Shown here: piece by piece, positions 28,862-38,163 of the stretch | How the letters are laid out: every line of letters starts with the position of its first letter | Numbering within the stretch: the stretch's first letter is position 1 | DNA from: Polynucleobacter sp. MWH-P3-07-1 | GTDB taxonomy: Bacteria > Pseudomonadota > Gammaproteobacteria > Burkholderiales > Burkholderiaceae | Reading direction: 5' to 3' | DNA length: 64,000 nt | NCBI RefSeq assembly: GCF_018687555.1 | Contig: NZ_CP061296.1 | Span: 1,178,001-1,242,000 of the forward strand | The notes under the pieces: generated by a model | Seen by the model: the letters and a program-made list of their open reading frames with translations, nothing else | What the model was told of the DNA's origin: nothing | The model's database searches: none | Position numbers and translations under genes: made by a program

Positions 28862-28924
28862 TCAGCTTGTTGGACTAAATCAGCAAATCCGCTAAAACCC
28901 AATAAAATCCATAGCTTAGCGAGA

Positions 28925-29668
28925 TCAGGCTAAATAGAGCCCGCCATTGACGTGAAGCGTATTTCCAGTGATGTAAGCTGCCGCGGGCGAAGCCAGGAAT
29001 ACAACTGCTTGCGCAACATCCTCTGGAGTCCCCAAACGGGCCAAAGGAATATTGGCTTTCAGTGCATTTTGTTGCTCTTCGCTCAGAGCGCGAGTCATAT
29101 CCGTATCGATAAAGCCGGGCGCGACACAATTCACCGTAATGTTACGGCTGCCAATTTCTCTAGCAAGGGCGCGGGTCATGCCGGAGACCCCTGCCTTAGC
29201 AGCAGCATAGTTTGCCTGGCCTGGGTTACCCATATGCCCCACGATCGAGGTGATATTGATAATTCGGCCAGCACGAGCCTTCATCATCGGACGCAAAACC
29301 GCTTGTGACAATCTGAAAACTGCGCTCAGATTGGTATCAATCACATCTGTCCATTCCTCGGACTTCATGCGCATCGCTAATTGGTCTTTGGTAATGCCAG
29401 CGTTGTTAACCAATATATCGATCCCACCAAATTCTTTAACAATCAAATCGATGATCTCTTCACAAGCCTTTGAATCAGTCACATTTAGAGCCATGCCCTT
29501 ACCACCATTCGACTTCAGACGGGCATCAATCGCCTGAGCTCCCGCCTCAGTCGTAGCTGTACCGATCACCTTGGCACCAGACTGCATTAAGGCATCCGCA
29601 ATCGCTTGGCCAATACCACGCGACGCTCCAGTTACTAAAGCAATTTTTCCGTTGAGATCAAGATTCAT
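28925..29668 (-). CDS. fabG: 3-oxoacyl-ACP reductase (FabG)
   Basis: 247 aa short-chain dehydrogenase. NADPH-binding TGASRGIG, then NNAG, the catalytic serine in NITSIVGHMG and YAAAKAG (Tyr-x3-Lys) are all visible. It reduces beta-ketoacyl-ACP. It lies between fabD and acpP, 38 bp after fabD. Confidence 0.97.
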   Translation of the reverse strand: MNLDLNGKIALVTGASRGIGQAIADALMQSGAKVIGTATTEAGAQAIDARLKSNGGKGMALNVTDSKACEEIIDLIVKEFGGIDILVNNAGITKDQLAMRMKSEEWTDVIDTNLSAVFRLSQAVLRPMMKARAGRIINITSIVGHMGNPGQANYAAAKAGVSGMTRALAREIGSRNITVNCVAPGFIDTDMTRALSEEQQNALKANIPLARLGTPEDVAQAVVFLASPAAAYITGNTLHVNGGLYLA

Positions 29669-29706
29669 ATTCTTTTATATTCCGCAATCAATGGTCCACT
29701 AGTAGT

Positions 29707-30642
29707 TTATTTCACAATCTTTAATGCTTCTTGCAAGCTGTCTTCATCAAACATCGGCAGACCGGTGACTTGATCATTAATCCGTTTGGCCAAACCAGCC
29801 AATACTTTTCCAGGGCCACATTCAATTACCTGAGTGATGCCCTGATTGGCCATCAGATTGATGGTTTCGTGCCAGCGAACCGGTCGAGCCGCCTGGCGCA
29901 CCAAGGCATCTTTAATGGCGACAGGATCGTTTAAGACTTGGACATCTACGTTATTCACAACAGAGATGCTTGGGGTATTGAAAACAACACCACTCAAATA
30001 GGTCTGTAATTTTTCGGAGGCTGGTTGCAGTAGTGAAGAATGAAACGGCGCAGAAACAGGCAATGGCAAGGCACGCTTAGCACCAGCCGCCTTCAAGAGC
30101 TCACAGGCCTTCGTTACCGCGTTGCTTGAACCTGCAATCACCACTTGCCCAGGGGCATTGAAATTCACAGCCTCGACTATCTGGCCAGAGACTTTACTAG
30201 CCTCGACACAAACCTGCTTTACGATCTCATCATCCAGACCCAAAATTGCCGCCATACCACCGGTACCTACTGGTACCGCAGTCTGCATTGCTTCAGCACG
30301 GAAGCGCACCAAGGGCACTGCATCTTTGAATGCAATGACGCCAGCAGCAACTAAGGCAGAGTACTCACCCAAGCTGTGACCCGCCATGATGGTGGGCGCA
30401 GAGCCGCCCTCTGCTAACCAAGCGCGATAGAACGCTACCCCAGCCGTCAACATAACGGGTTGGGTATTGGTGGTTAAAGACAATTCCGGCGCAGGACCTT
30501 CAGCAATCAGTTGAGCCACATCCTCACCTAAAGCATCTGAGGCCTCTTGCAAAAGGGCCTTCACCTCAGGGCGATGCGCAATGGTGTTTAACATACCGAC
30601 CGATTGAGAACCTTGGCCAGGGAAAATGAATGCAAAAGTCAT
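29707..30642 (-). CDS. fabD: malonyl-CoA:ACP transacylase (FabD)
   Basis: 311 aa. The FPGQGSQSVGM N-terminus, the nucleophile serine in GHSLGEYSAL and the histidine in SAPFHSSLLQPA are diagnostic. It loads malonyl groups onto ACP. It is 23 bp downstream of fabH. Confidence 0.97.
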   Translation of the reverse strand: MTFAFIFPGQGSQSVGMLNTIAHRPEVKALLQEASDALGEDVAQLIAEGPAPELSLTTNTQPVMLTAGVAFYRAWLAEGGSAPTIMAGHSLGEYSALVAAGVIAFKDAVPLVRFRAEAMQTAVPVGTGGMAAILGLDDEIVKQVCVEASKVSGQIVEAVNFNAPGQVVIAGSSNAVTKACELLKAAGAKRALPLPVSAPFHSSLLQPASEKLQTYLSGVVFNTPSISVVNNVDVQVLNDPVAIKDALVRQAARPVRWHETINLMANQGITQVIECGPGKVLAGLAKRINDQVTGLPMFDEDSLQEALKIVK

Positions 30643-30665
30643 TTGATCAATCGATGTATGGAAAT

Positions 30666-31652
30666 TTAGTATTTAAGAACGACTGCGCCCCAAGCGAAAC
30701 CGCCGCCGACACCCTCTAATAATAAATGTTGGCCTCGCTGTATTTGACCAGAACGTACACCTGCATCTAATGCAAGCGGTATGGAGGCAGCAGAAGTATT
30801 ACCGTGCTCATGCACTGTGACAATCACTTTATCCATCGACATACCCATCTTGCGGGCTGTGCCTTCCATGATCCGAATGTTGGCTTGATGTGGTACCAAC
30901 CAGTCGATTTGCTCTGGCTTGAGCCCTGCTTTGTCGATAGCCTCGATGGCGACTTGCTCAAGCACCTTAACGGCCAATTTGAATACCGCCTGACCATCCA
31001 TAGTCATAAAGGCTGAACCCTCAACCCCACCTCGAACCGCTCTGCCTGGTACGCACAGAATGTCACGTTGACTACCGTCTGCATGTAAAGCACTCGATAG
31101 AATTCCTGGCTCTGGAGAAGCTTCAAGTACTACTGCACCAGCACCATCGCCAAAGAGCACACAAGTCGTGCGATCGTTAAAATCCAAAATACGAGAGAAG
31201 GTTTCTGCACCGATGACTAACACTTTTTTGTAAGTGCCCGTCCGAATAAAAGCATCAGCTATCGCCAATGCATAAGAAAAACCTGCACACACTGCTTGCA
31301 CATCGAAAGCAGCGCATTGGTTGTGTGCACCTAGCTTATCCTGAACCACGCAAGCCGTGCTTGGGAAACCACCCAGATGATCAGGAGTAGATGTAGCCAA
31401 AATAATGAGATTGATTTCTTGAGCAGAGCTCTTAGCACTTTCTAAAGCAGCCTGCGCTGCTTTGACTGCAAGATCACTAGTGAGTTCATTTTCAGCAGCA
31501 AAATGACGCGCAGAAATTCCACTACGGGTAAAAATCCATTCATCACTCGTTTCTACTCCGCTCTTTGCCAAGCGTTCAACCAGATCTTGATTGGTCAGGC
31601 GTTGTGCTGGCAGATAACTGCCGGTTCCTGCCACCCGAGAATACATACTCAT
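30666..31652 (-). CDS. fabH: 3-oxoacyl-ACP synthase III (FabH)
   Basis: 328 aa. The active-site cysteine lies in [14 protein letters not shown], with the histidine in [10 protein letters not shown] and asparagine in [11 protein letters not shown]. It starts fatty-acid synthesis from acetyl-CoA and malonyl-ACP. Its ATG overlaps the plsX stop by 4 bp (ATGA). Confidence 0.97.
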   Translation of the reverse strand: MSMYSRVAGTGSYLPAQRLTNQDLVERLAKSGVETSDEWIFTRSGISARHFAAENELTSDLAVKAAQAALESAKSSAQEINLIILATSTPDHLGGFPSTACVVQDKLGAHNQCAAFDVQAVCAGFSYALAIADAFIRTGTYKKVLVIGAETFSRILDFNDRTTCVLFGDGAGAVVLEASPEPGILSSALHADGSQRDILCVPGRAVRGGVEGSAFMTMDGQAVFKLAVKVLEQVAIEAIDKAGLKPEQIDWLVPHQANIRIMEGTARKMGMSMDKVIVTVHEHGNTSAASIPLALDAGVRSGQIQRGQHLLLEGVGGGFAWGAVVLKY

Positions 31653-32662
31653 GCTTTAGTCTCCGCCACAAAGTCCTGTGCAATTCTTGCTACCATCTTA
31701 TTCTTCGCTGCTTCATATGCACGATCTAAAGCAAAACCAAAGGCAAACCGGTCGGCTGAGCCATGACTTTTGATCACGCAACCGCGCAAACCTAACAATA
31801 CAGCACCGTTATAGCGTCGATGATCTACGCGCTTACGGACTCTCAGCAAGGGCACCATGGCACAGATCGCCATGATTTTGGTCATGAGTGAGCGATTAAA
31901 CTCTTCACGAATCAAGCCGCTCATCATCTTGGCCAAGCCTTCACTCGCCTTCAAAACCACATTACCAACAAAGCCATCACATACTACGATGTCGGTTGTG
32001 CCTTTAAAGATGTCGTTACCTTCAACGTTGCCGTAGAAATTCAGCTTGCTTGCACGCAAAAGTTCAGCGGTTTGTTTAACTACCTCATTACCTTTAATGA
32101 CTTCTTCGCCAATATTCAGCAGTCCAATGGAAGGACGATCTTTACCGTCAACCACTTGAACCATCACGCTCGCCATTTGCGCGAACTGCAATAAATGCAT
32201 AGGCTCACAATCAGCGTTCGCACCTAAATCCAGCATCGTCGTACCGCGCCCCAACTCATTAGGAATTGCAGTAGCGATAGCAGGACGGTCTACTCCATCG
32301 AGCGTTTTCAGTACATAACGAGAGATCGCCATCAAAGCGCCCGTGTTTCCAGATGAAATCACAGCGTCGGCCAAACCTTCCTTCACTTGCTCGATTGCGA
32401 CACGCATCGAAGAATCTTTTTTACGGCGCAAGGCTACCTCGATTGGGTCGTCCATCAAAACAACTTCGCTTGCAGGAACAATTTGAATCTGCTCTAAAAG
32501 CGTTTTGGAATAGGGTTTTAAGGCGAGCTTCAGCTGCTCAGGGTCTCCAACTAAGGAGATTCTGACATCAGGGTGTTTTTCAAGGAAATCGCAGCAAGCG
32601 GGAACGGTAACCACGACCCCATGGTCTCCGCCCATGGCATCAATAGCGAGAGTGACACTCAT
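31649..32662 (-). CDS. plsX: phosphate acyltransferase PlsX
   Basis: 337 aa. [10 protein letters not shown] at the N-terminus and [10 protein letters not shown] near residue 102 are hallmarks. It converts acyl-ACP to acyl-phosphate for phospholipid synthesis. It is 36 bp from the terminator that ends rpmF, has no ribosome site, and has TTGAAC-N16-TTCAAT with the -10 at -12 to -7, so a separate leaderless transcript is plausible. Confidence 0.97.
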   Translation of the reverse strand: MSVTLAIDAMGGDHGVVVTVPACCDFLEKHPDVRISLVGDPEQLKLALKPYSKTLLEQIQIVPASEVVLMDDPIEVALRRKKDSSMRVAIEQVKEGLADAVISSGNTGALMAISRYVLKTLDGVDRPAIATAIPNELGRGTTMLDLGANADCEPMHLLQFAQMASVMVQVVDGKDRPSIGLLNIGEEVIKGNEVVKQTAELLRASKLNFYGNVEGNDIFKGTTDIVVCDGFVGNVVLKASEGLAKMMSGLIREEFNRSLMTKIMAICAMVPLLRVRKRVDHRRYNGAVLLGLRGCVIKSHGSADRFAFGFALDRAYEAAKNKMVARIAQDFVAETKA

Positions 32663-32668
32663 AAGCTG

Positions 32669-32696
32669 ATTGAATACTGCAATTGAGTATGTTCAA
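32669..32696 (-). promoter_or_regulatory. candidate plsX promoter
   Basis: TTGAAC (32696-32691) and TTCAAT (32674-32669) on the minus strand with a 16-bp spacer. The -10 lies at -12 to -7 of the plsX ATG and the -35 abuts the T-run of the rpmF terminator. Confidence 0.5.
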
Positions 32697-32697
32697 G

Positions 32698-32725
32698 AAA
32701 AAAGCGGCTTTAAAGTGAGCCGCTT
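32698..32725 (-). terminator. intrinsic terminator of rpmF
   Basis: AAGCGGCT (32702-32709) and AGCCGCTT (32718-32725) form a perfect eight-pair stem with an 8-nt loop; on the minus strand it is followed by TTTTTT. It separates rpmF from plsX. Confidence 0.8.
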
Positions 32726-32746
32726 CGATCTTTTTAGACTAAAAAA

Positions 32747-32926
32747 TTAGTCGTTTTTAGTTTTAACAACCTTACGACCACGGTAGTAGCCATTTGGCGA
32801 AATGTGGTGACGTAAATGCGCCTCGCCTGTGGTGGCTTCTACAGCCGTAGCAGGTGCGGACAGGAAATCGTGTGCACGGTGCATGCCACGTTTGGAAGGT
32901 GATTTTTTATTCTGTTGGACGGCCAT
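32747..32926 (-). CDS. rpmF: 50S ribosomal protein L32
   Basis: 59 aa: begins [19 protein letters not shown] and ends [17 protein letters not shown]-type and [14 protein letters not shown] segments identify L32. There are no zinc cysteines, as in other L32 of the non-zinc type. It lies between yceD and plsX, the conserved context. A GGAG ribosome site precedes the ATG. Confidence 0.97.
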   Translation of the reverse strand: MAVQQNKKSPSKRGMHRAHDFLSAPATAVEATTGEAHLRHHISPNGYYRGRKVVKTKND

Positions 32927-33028
32927 ATTGAACTCCTAAGCAAGGCAATATTCTAGCATAGAAAACCCCCTAAATGCTTGATTTATTGGCAATTTGCCAT
33001 CAAGACACCCTTCACTCCATGGTCCTCC

Positions 33029-33610
33029 TTAGGAACTTTTCTTCATATTTTTCAATATGTTAAAGGGATTTTCTCGCTTTTCAGCAGGGCCTCCCTCTGT
33101 CTCATTGGCGTCACCATAGGACAGATGAGCCTGACAAACTCCCTCGGAATGCTTTGGAATTAAAGGCAAGGAAAGCAGAATTTCATCCTCAATGGTTTCG
33201 AGTAAGTCAAAGTGCTGGGAGGCTACCAAGGGCTCTAGCTCATCATCCTCAATCGGATAGGCATCTGCGTCTGCCTCGCTTGCTAGCAGCAGAAATTGGC
33301 GCTTTTCAACTAGATCCACAGCAAAAGGCCTAAGACAACGCTGACAGATCAAATGCAACTTCCCATTCAGGCTTAAATCCAAAATCGGGTTAGGCTCGCT
33401 TCCGGGCGAATGGGTAAAGCGACTCTGAACTGACCAAGTAAAACCATCCCCTTCAGCAATCTCAGAAACCTCCTTAGCCACTCGGGCTAGGGCTTTGATT
33501 GGTAAAAATCCTGACCCTTGATAGGTCTGAGGGGCGCAAAAATCGATTTTGCGCAACGCATTGGGTTCGCCAGATAAGACCACTTGAGGTAAAACTTGAT
33601 TACGATTCAT
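33029..33610 (-). CDS. yceD: DUF177 / YceD family protein
   Basis: 193 aa. The conserved C-x2-C pair appears as LICQRCLRPFAVDL, followed by the acidic EADADAYPIEDDELEPL region and DEILLSLPLIPKH. YceD is linked to 23S rRNA accumulation/ribosome assembly in other organisms and regularly precedes rpmF, as here. It starts divergently from maf. No ribosome site; TAGACT occupies -12 to -7, so leaderless initiation is possible. Confidence 0.93.
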   Translation of the reverse strand: MNRNQVLPQVVLSGEPNALRKIDFCAPQTYQGSGFLPIKALARVAKEVSEIAEGDGFTWSVQSRFTHSPGSEPNPILDLSLNGKLHLICQRCLRPFAVDLVEKRQFLLLASEADADAYPIEDDELEPLVASQHFDLLETIEDEILLSLPLIPKHSEGVCQAHLSYGDANETEGGPAEKRENPFNILKNMKKSS

Positions 33611-33641
33611 GACATCAGTCTAAATGAAGGCAAGTTTCAGT

Positions 33642-34250
33642 ATGAGCAATTCCACTAATCCCAAGTTGATCCTGGCATCGACTTCGGTGTATCGCAAGGA
33701 GCTTTTGAGCCGTTTCGGCATTCCCTTTGAGGTGGTATCACCTCAAGTGGATGAAACACCTTTTGCAGGAGAAAGCACCCAGGCCCTCGCCCTACGTCTT
33801 GCAAAAGCCAAAGCAGCAGCGGTTGCCAAAATCCATCCCGAGGCTTGGGTGATTGGTTCAGACCAAGTGGCAGACCTATGTGGCGCAGCTATTGGGAAGC
33901 CGGGAAACTTTGAGCGTGCGTTTGCACAACTTCAACTCATGCGCGGCTCAATCGTCACTTTTTATACAGCCCTGTGTTTGATGAATGGCGGAAGTGAAAC
34001 GAGCCTTTGTATTCCGACTGAAGTGAAATTCCGCAATCTCAAAGATGATTTACTGGAGGCTTATTTGCATGCCGAAGAACCCTACGATTGTGCCGGCAGT
34101 GCTAAGTCTGAAGGCATGGGGATTACCTTCTTGGAGTACATTCGTAGCGATGACCCAACTGCGTTGATTGGTTTACCTTTGATTGCACTCAGTGGTTTGT
34201 TGCGCGATGCAGGGTTCACCATCCCAGCCACAAAGAGCAGCTCCCAATGA
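33642..34250 (+). CDS. Maf-family nucleotide pyrophosphatase
   Basis: About 202 aa from the ATG at 33642; an ATG at 33624 would add six residues and cannot be excluded. The family start KLILASTSVYRKELLSRFGIPF (residues 8-29) is followed by VSPQVDETPF and GSDQVADLCG with the general-base aspartate. It hydrolyses non-canonical or modified nucleoside triphosphates; this variant resembles the YceF group. It overlaps the next gene by ATGA. Confidence 0.92.
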   Translation: MSNSTNPKLILASTSVYRKELLSRFGIPFEVVSPQVDETPFAGESTQALALRLAKAKAAAVAKIHPEAWVIGSDQVADLCGAAIGKPGNFERAFAQLQLMRGSIVTFYTALCLMNGGSETSLCIPTEVKFRNLKDDLLEAYLHAEEPYDCAGSAKSEGMGITFLEYIRSDDPTALIGLPLIALSGLLRDAGFTIPATKSSSQ

Positions 34251-35020
34251 GCTCTGCGCCAGGAACCCTCTATCTCGTTCCCAATACTTTGGGTGACCAT
34301 GCTCGTCAGGAACAATTAGCATCAGTGCTACCATCTGAAACGATTAGTCAAGCGGCCAAACTTCAATATTGGATTGTGGAAGAAGCAAAAACAGCGCGGG
34401 CCTTACTAAAAGCGATTGAAACTGTGACGCCTTTGATTTGCCCGCTTCAAGAAATGCAAATGAGTGAATGGCGTGGTGCAGCTCGCAATGCAAAATATGG
34501 TGCAGACATTGAAGCAGCCGATCTCCTGAAGCCTTTAATTGCGGGCAAAGACATAGGACTGATGTCGGAAGCGGGTGTACCTGGTGTTGCTGACCCTGGC
34601 GCCGAATTAGTATTGGCTGCCCATCAGCTAGGGGCTAAAGTGAAACCGCTGGTTGGCCCGAGCTCCCTCTTGTTGGGCTTGATGGCGAGCGGTCTAAATG
34701 GGCAACGCTTTGCATTTCAAGGTTATTTACCGCATGACAATCAAGAGCGCAGTAGCAAGCTGAAGCAACTCGAACTAGAGTCCAGAAAATTACAGCAAAC
34801 CCAATTGTGGATTGAAACGCCCTATCGCAATACTGCAATGGTTTTGGCCTGCTTGAGCAACTTATCACCCCAGACAAAGCTGTGCATTGGAGTTGATCTC
34901 ACTTTGCCTACTGAATCTATTGGGACGCTGAGTGTTTCTGAATGGCGCAAGCGTTATCCCAATGAGGCCGCTTGCGCATCGCTACAAAACCGACCAGCCG
35001 TCTTTTTACTGCTAGCCTAG
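34247..35020 (+). CDS. SAM-dependent methyltransferase of the RsmI/tetrapyrrole methylase family
   Basis: 257 aa. It has the family strand GTLYLVPNTLGD, the SAM loop GLMSEAGVPGVADPGAELVLAAH (near residues 104-126), FQGYLPHDN and WIETPYRN. It resembles RsmI (16S rRNA C1402 ribose methyltransferase) but the N-terminus diverges and the ESPHR-type box reads ETPYR, so it is likely a second paralogue; its substrate is unknown. Translation is coupled to maf. It meets the S49 peptidase gene tail to tail with a 4-bp overlap. Confidence 0.85.
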   Translation: MSSAPGTLYLVPNTLGDHARQEQLASVLPSETISQAAKLQYWIVEEAKTARALLKAIETVTPLICPLQEMQMSEWRGAARNAKYGADIEAADLLKPLIAGKDIGLMSEAGVPGVADPGAELVLAAHQLGAKVKPLVGPSSLLLGLMASGLNGQRFAFQGYLPHDNQERSSKLKQLELESRKLQQTQLWIETPYRNTAMVLACLSNLSPQTKLCIGVDLTLPTESIGTLSVSEWRKRYPNEAACASLQNRPAVFLLLA

Positions 35021-35970
35021 TGAAGGTCTGAAGCCTTCACGATTGCCTTACCCGCAGCGGTTCCTGCCTCTGCACCAAAACGCTTTGCTACGCGCTCGGC
35101 AAAGTTTTCTTTTACAGTGTAATCCAAGATATCCGGTGCCTTAAAGGTATCGCGTGCAACAGAATTGACAGTGCCATAGCCATCAGCTAAGCCAAGCTTG
35201 ACTGCCTGTTCGCCATTCCAGACACGACCAGAAAAAAGATCTGGCGCATCTTTTAGGCGATCGCCACGCCCCTCTTTCACCACGTTAATGAACTGTTGAT
35301 GAATCTCATTAATCATGGTTTGAACCATCTCAACTTGTTTTGGATTTTCCTTGGTGAAGGGATCCATCATTCCCTTGTTAGAGCCAGAAGTAATCATGCG
35401 ACGAGTCACGCCCAACTTATCCATTAAGCCCGTAAAACCAAAGCCTTCCATGATGACGCCGATTGAGCCAACCAAGCTGGCTTTATCAACCAAGATCTGA
35501 TCACCTGCGACTGCGACGTAATAACCACCTGAGGCGCAAATATCCTCTACGACGACTACAAAAGGCTTATTGGGGTAGAGCTTACGCAAGCGGTGAATCT
35601 CATCATTCATCATGCCCGCTTGAACAGGCGAACCGCCAGGACTATTAATTCGCAGAATGACGCCAGCACTATGCTCATTCTCAAAGGCAGCATCTAATGA
35701 TGCATTGATGTCCTCAGCATTGGCCATTGAGTGCGCAGAAATTTCGCCCTCTAAAGAGACTAAGGCAGTGTGTTTCTCAACCCCCATGCCGTGACCCGGC
35801 AACTGAAAATCAAATAAAGATACAGCGATGCCAATCAAGATCAGCAATGTAACGATCCGAAAGACAACACGCCAGCGACGGCCTCTGCGACTCTCTTTGA
35901 GATTTTCTAAGAGTAAATGCTCGAGTGCTTGACGCTCCCAGTTGGTGTTTGGATTCTGATTGTTTTCCAT
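35017..35970 (-). CDS. sppA: S49 family signal peptide peptidase (SppA, short form)
   Basis: About 317 aa from the ATG at 35970, which has GAGAAAG as ribosome site; a frame to 36018 runs into gph. A membrane anchor lies near residues 36-55. The S49 catalytic serine is in EDICASGGYYVA and the lysine probably in SGSNKGMMDPFTKE. It degrades cleaved signal peptides in the inner membrane. Seventeen bp separate it from gph. Confidence 0.92.
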   Translation of the reverse strand: MENNQNPNTNWERQALEHLLLENLKESRRGRRWRVVFRIVTLLILIGIAVSLFDFQLPGHGMGVEKHTALVSLEGEISAHSMANAEDINASLDAAFENEHSAGVILRINSPGGSPVQAGMMNDEIHRLRKLYPNKPFVVVVEDICASGGYYVAVAGDQILVDKASLVGSIGVIMEGFGFTGLMDKLGVTRRMITSGSNKGMMDPFTKENPKQVEMVQTMINEIHQQFINVVKEGRGDRLKDAPDLFSGRVWNGEQAVKLGLADGYGTVNSVARDTFKAPDILDYTVKENFAERVAKRFGAEAGTAAGKAIVKASDLH

Positions 35971-35987
35971 GATTACTTTCTCAGACT

Positions 35988-36683
35988 TTATTGTTCTATT
36001 AAGTTCAGTTTCAGCCACTGTGATAGTTGGGAAACATTATCCACATGGCTCAAAGACTTTGCTTCTCGCAGAGTGTCTGGAGGATGCGCCCCATAAGTGA
36101 CTGCAATGGCATCAACTCCTGCGTTATTAGCCATATCCAAATCATGTGTAGTGTCGCCAATCATTAGCATCCGACGAGTAGGTACTTGCATTACATCGGA
36201 AAGTTCTAAGAGCATACCGGGGTGGGGCTTAGAAAAAGATTCGTCTGCGGTGCGCGTCTCGTGAAACACATGACCCAATTGATGAAACTCTAAAGAGCGA
36301 TCCAAGCCCGCGCGTGACTTTCCAGTTGCAACACCCAACAAGTAGCCCTCATTGCGTAAATCCTCGAGTAGCTCGCGGATACCCTCAAACAAATGAAGCT
36401 CATGATCTTTAGCTAAATAGTGATAACGAAAACGATCTGTGAGCTTAGGAAAATGCATTGGCTCAATCCAGGGTACGGCGCGTCGTAGCGAATCCTGAAT
36501 GCCCAAACCGATCACTGAGCTTGCCAAAGTATCATCCGGCTCCTTGAATCCCAAGTCACGACAGGCTTGCTGAATACAGTTCACAATCGTGGGGGTAGAG
36601 TCCATGATCGTGCCGTCCCAATCCCAAACAATCAGGTCATAGCGTCGCTTAGATTGCGCAGATTTGGTCATGCTATTGCTCAA
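35988..36683 (-). CDS. HAD-superfamily phosphatase, phosphoglycolate phosphatase-like
   Basis: 231 aa. HAD motif I is VWDWDGTIMDS, motif II lies in GVATGKSRAGL, and motif IV GDTTHDLDMANNAG. It resembles Gph-type phosphatases that remove phosphate from 2-phosphoglycolate, but substrate cannot be fixed from sequence. It overlaps the rluC end by 11 bp, indicating one transcript. Confidence 0.88.
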   Translation of the reverse strand: MSNSMTKSAQSKRRYDLIVWDWDGTIMDSTPTIVNCIQQACRDLGFKEPDDTLASSVIGLGIQDSLRRAVPWIEPMHFPKLTDRFRYHYLAKDHELHLFEGIRELLEDLRNEGYLLGVATGKSRAGLDRSLEFHQLGHVFHETRTADESFSKPHPGMLLELSDVMQVPTRRMLMIGDTTHDLDMANNAGVDAIAVTYGAHPPDTLREAKSLSHVDNVSQLSQWLKLNLIEQ

Positions 36684-37716
36684 AGCTTTGCATCATGGCT
36701 GCAAACTCAGCAGGAAGTGGGGATTCAATCCGCATTTTTTCTCCGGTACGAGGATGGGTAAATCCTGCTAAATGAGCGTGCAAATAGAGTCGCTTGGATC
36801 TCATCCGCTTATCCGCATCCTCAAAGCCGTACTTATCATCACCCAAAATCGCATGCCCTAATTTTTGTAAATGCACCCGAATTTGGTGAGTGCGACCTGT
36901 CTTTAATTGCGCTTCAGCCAAACTGATTGCAACATCTCCTTGTTGCAACTTTTTGACAACCCTGAGCGCGGTATGGCTCGGCAATCCATCAGGATCGACT
37001 TTGACCCGACGCTCACCATTTGGGAGGAGGTATTTATGTAAGGGGAACTTGAGCTGCATCGTTCCTGGACCGGCATCAATTGCGCCATGCGCCAAAAGGT
37101 AATACCGTTTATCAGTGTGACCTTCTCGTATTTGGCGATGCATCTCTACTAGGGCGCTACGCTTTTTTGCCAGCATCAAAACGCCCGAGGTATCTCGATC
37201 TAAGCGATGTACTAATTCCAGAAAATTCAACTCGGGTCTTGTAATTCGTAGAGTCTCGATCACGCCCAGGGCAATTCCCGAACCGCCATGAACGGCAAGA
37301 CCGGCTGGCTTATCAACAATCAGCAAAGCTTCATCTTCAAACAAAATGGGCATTTTGTCGGAAAAGCCTTGAGCGCGGGATTTGGTTTGAGCAGAATTTG
37401 CAGCCGCAATTTGGGCGGGTTCCGCAATTCTGACAGGGGGCACTCGAACCACATCGCCCTCAACAAGACGGGTCGTAGGCTCAGCTCTTTTTTTATTGAC
37501 CCGCACCTCGCCAGAACGAATAATCCGATAAACGTGGCTTTTGGGGACACCCTTGGCCCAGCGCAAGAGATAGTTATCTAAGCGCTGTCCAGCCTCTTCT
37601 GGCCCGATTGTCTCCAAACGCACCGCCGGAGCGACTGGGACTTTGGTCTTAGCAGCTTTGATGGTGGGCTGGCTGAGAGGCTTGGCTGAGGGCTTGGGAA
37701 AGGGGTTCGATTTCAT
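36673..37716 (-). CDS. rluC: 23S rRNA pseudouridine synthase RluC
   Basis: 347 aa. An S4 domain (GQRLDNYLLRWAKGVPKSHVYRII, near residues 42-65) precedes the RluA-type domain with the catalytic aspartate in LVHRLDRDTSGVLML. RluC modifies 23S positions 955, 2504 and 2580 in E. coli. A GAGAGA ribosome site precedes the ATG. Divergent pairing with rne is also found in E. coli and supports RluC over other RluA paralogues. Confidence 0.93.
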   Translation of the reverse strand: MKSNPFPKPSAKPLSQPTIKAAKTKVPVAPAVRLETIGPEEAGQRLDNYLLRWAKGVPKSHVYRIIRSGEVRVNKKRAEPTTRLVEGDVVRVPPVRIAEPAQIAAANSAQTKSRAQGFSDKMPILFEDEALLIVDKPAGLAVHGGSGIALGVIETLRITRPELNFLELVHRLDRDTSGVLMLAKKRSALVEMHRQIREGHTDKRYYLLAHGAIDAGPGTMQLKFPLHKYLLPNGERRVKVDPDGLPSHTALRVVKKLQQGDVAISLAEAQLKTGRTHQIRVHLQKLGHAILGDDKYGFEDADKRMRSKRLYLHAHLAGFTHPRTGEKMRIESPLPAEFAAMMQSFEQ

Positions 37717-38163
37717 ACTGTTATCTCTCGCCAGACTGGCAAGGGACTCAACAATACCCCATTCTCATTCAACTTGTGCCGTATAATCAATGCTCTAGCC
37801 AATTTATTGGCCCGAGACCGGTCTGAGTTAGACTGGAATTGTGGAGCTTGGAGTCGCCCTTAAAGACTCCCAGGGTTGCCCCTCCCCTGTTTAATGAGGC
37901 GCAGGGTTGGTGTGCCGTATGCCGCGACCCGCGATTAGAAGACAGTTTTCAGGCGCGCGCCTGCATTGATGACCTAAAGGAGGTCTCTGCGGCGATCGTC
38001 AGGTGTGGCACCGAATCACAGAACAGTGAATTCAGTGAGCCAAGTGAAATTCACTGGCAATAGTTTGATCCACACTTTTACGCCAATGGGCTTTGCCCGC
38101 ACTTGGTACAAATCTGTCCCCTAACGCAGCGCGCAACGACGCCCTCCCCCTAAGGAGAGTGTT
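37717..38163 (+). promoter_or_regulatory. rluC-rne intergenic region with the long structured rne leader
   Basis: 447 bp without a convincing gene. TATAAT at 37782-37787 (weak -35) would start an RNA of about 370 nt before rne. Stems visible: GGAGTC/GACTCC (37850-37855 with 37865-37870), a 14-bp palindrome CAGGCGCGCGCCTG (37950-37963), GGTG/CACC near 38003-38012, and CAGTGAATT/AATTCACTG (38024-38032 with 38048-38056). E. coli RNase E autoregulates through stems in a similarly long leader, so an analogous function is likely. A 74-codon frame at 37839-38063 shows no family features. Confidence 0.65.

Noticed and set aside
37839-38063. 74-codon frame in the rne leader
   Set aside because: No ribosome site, biased composition from paired stems, no family features; better explained as structured leader RNA.
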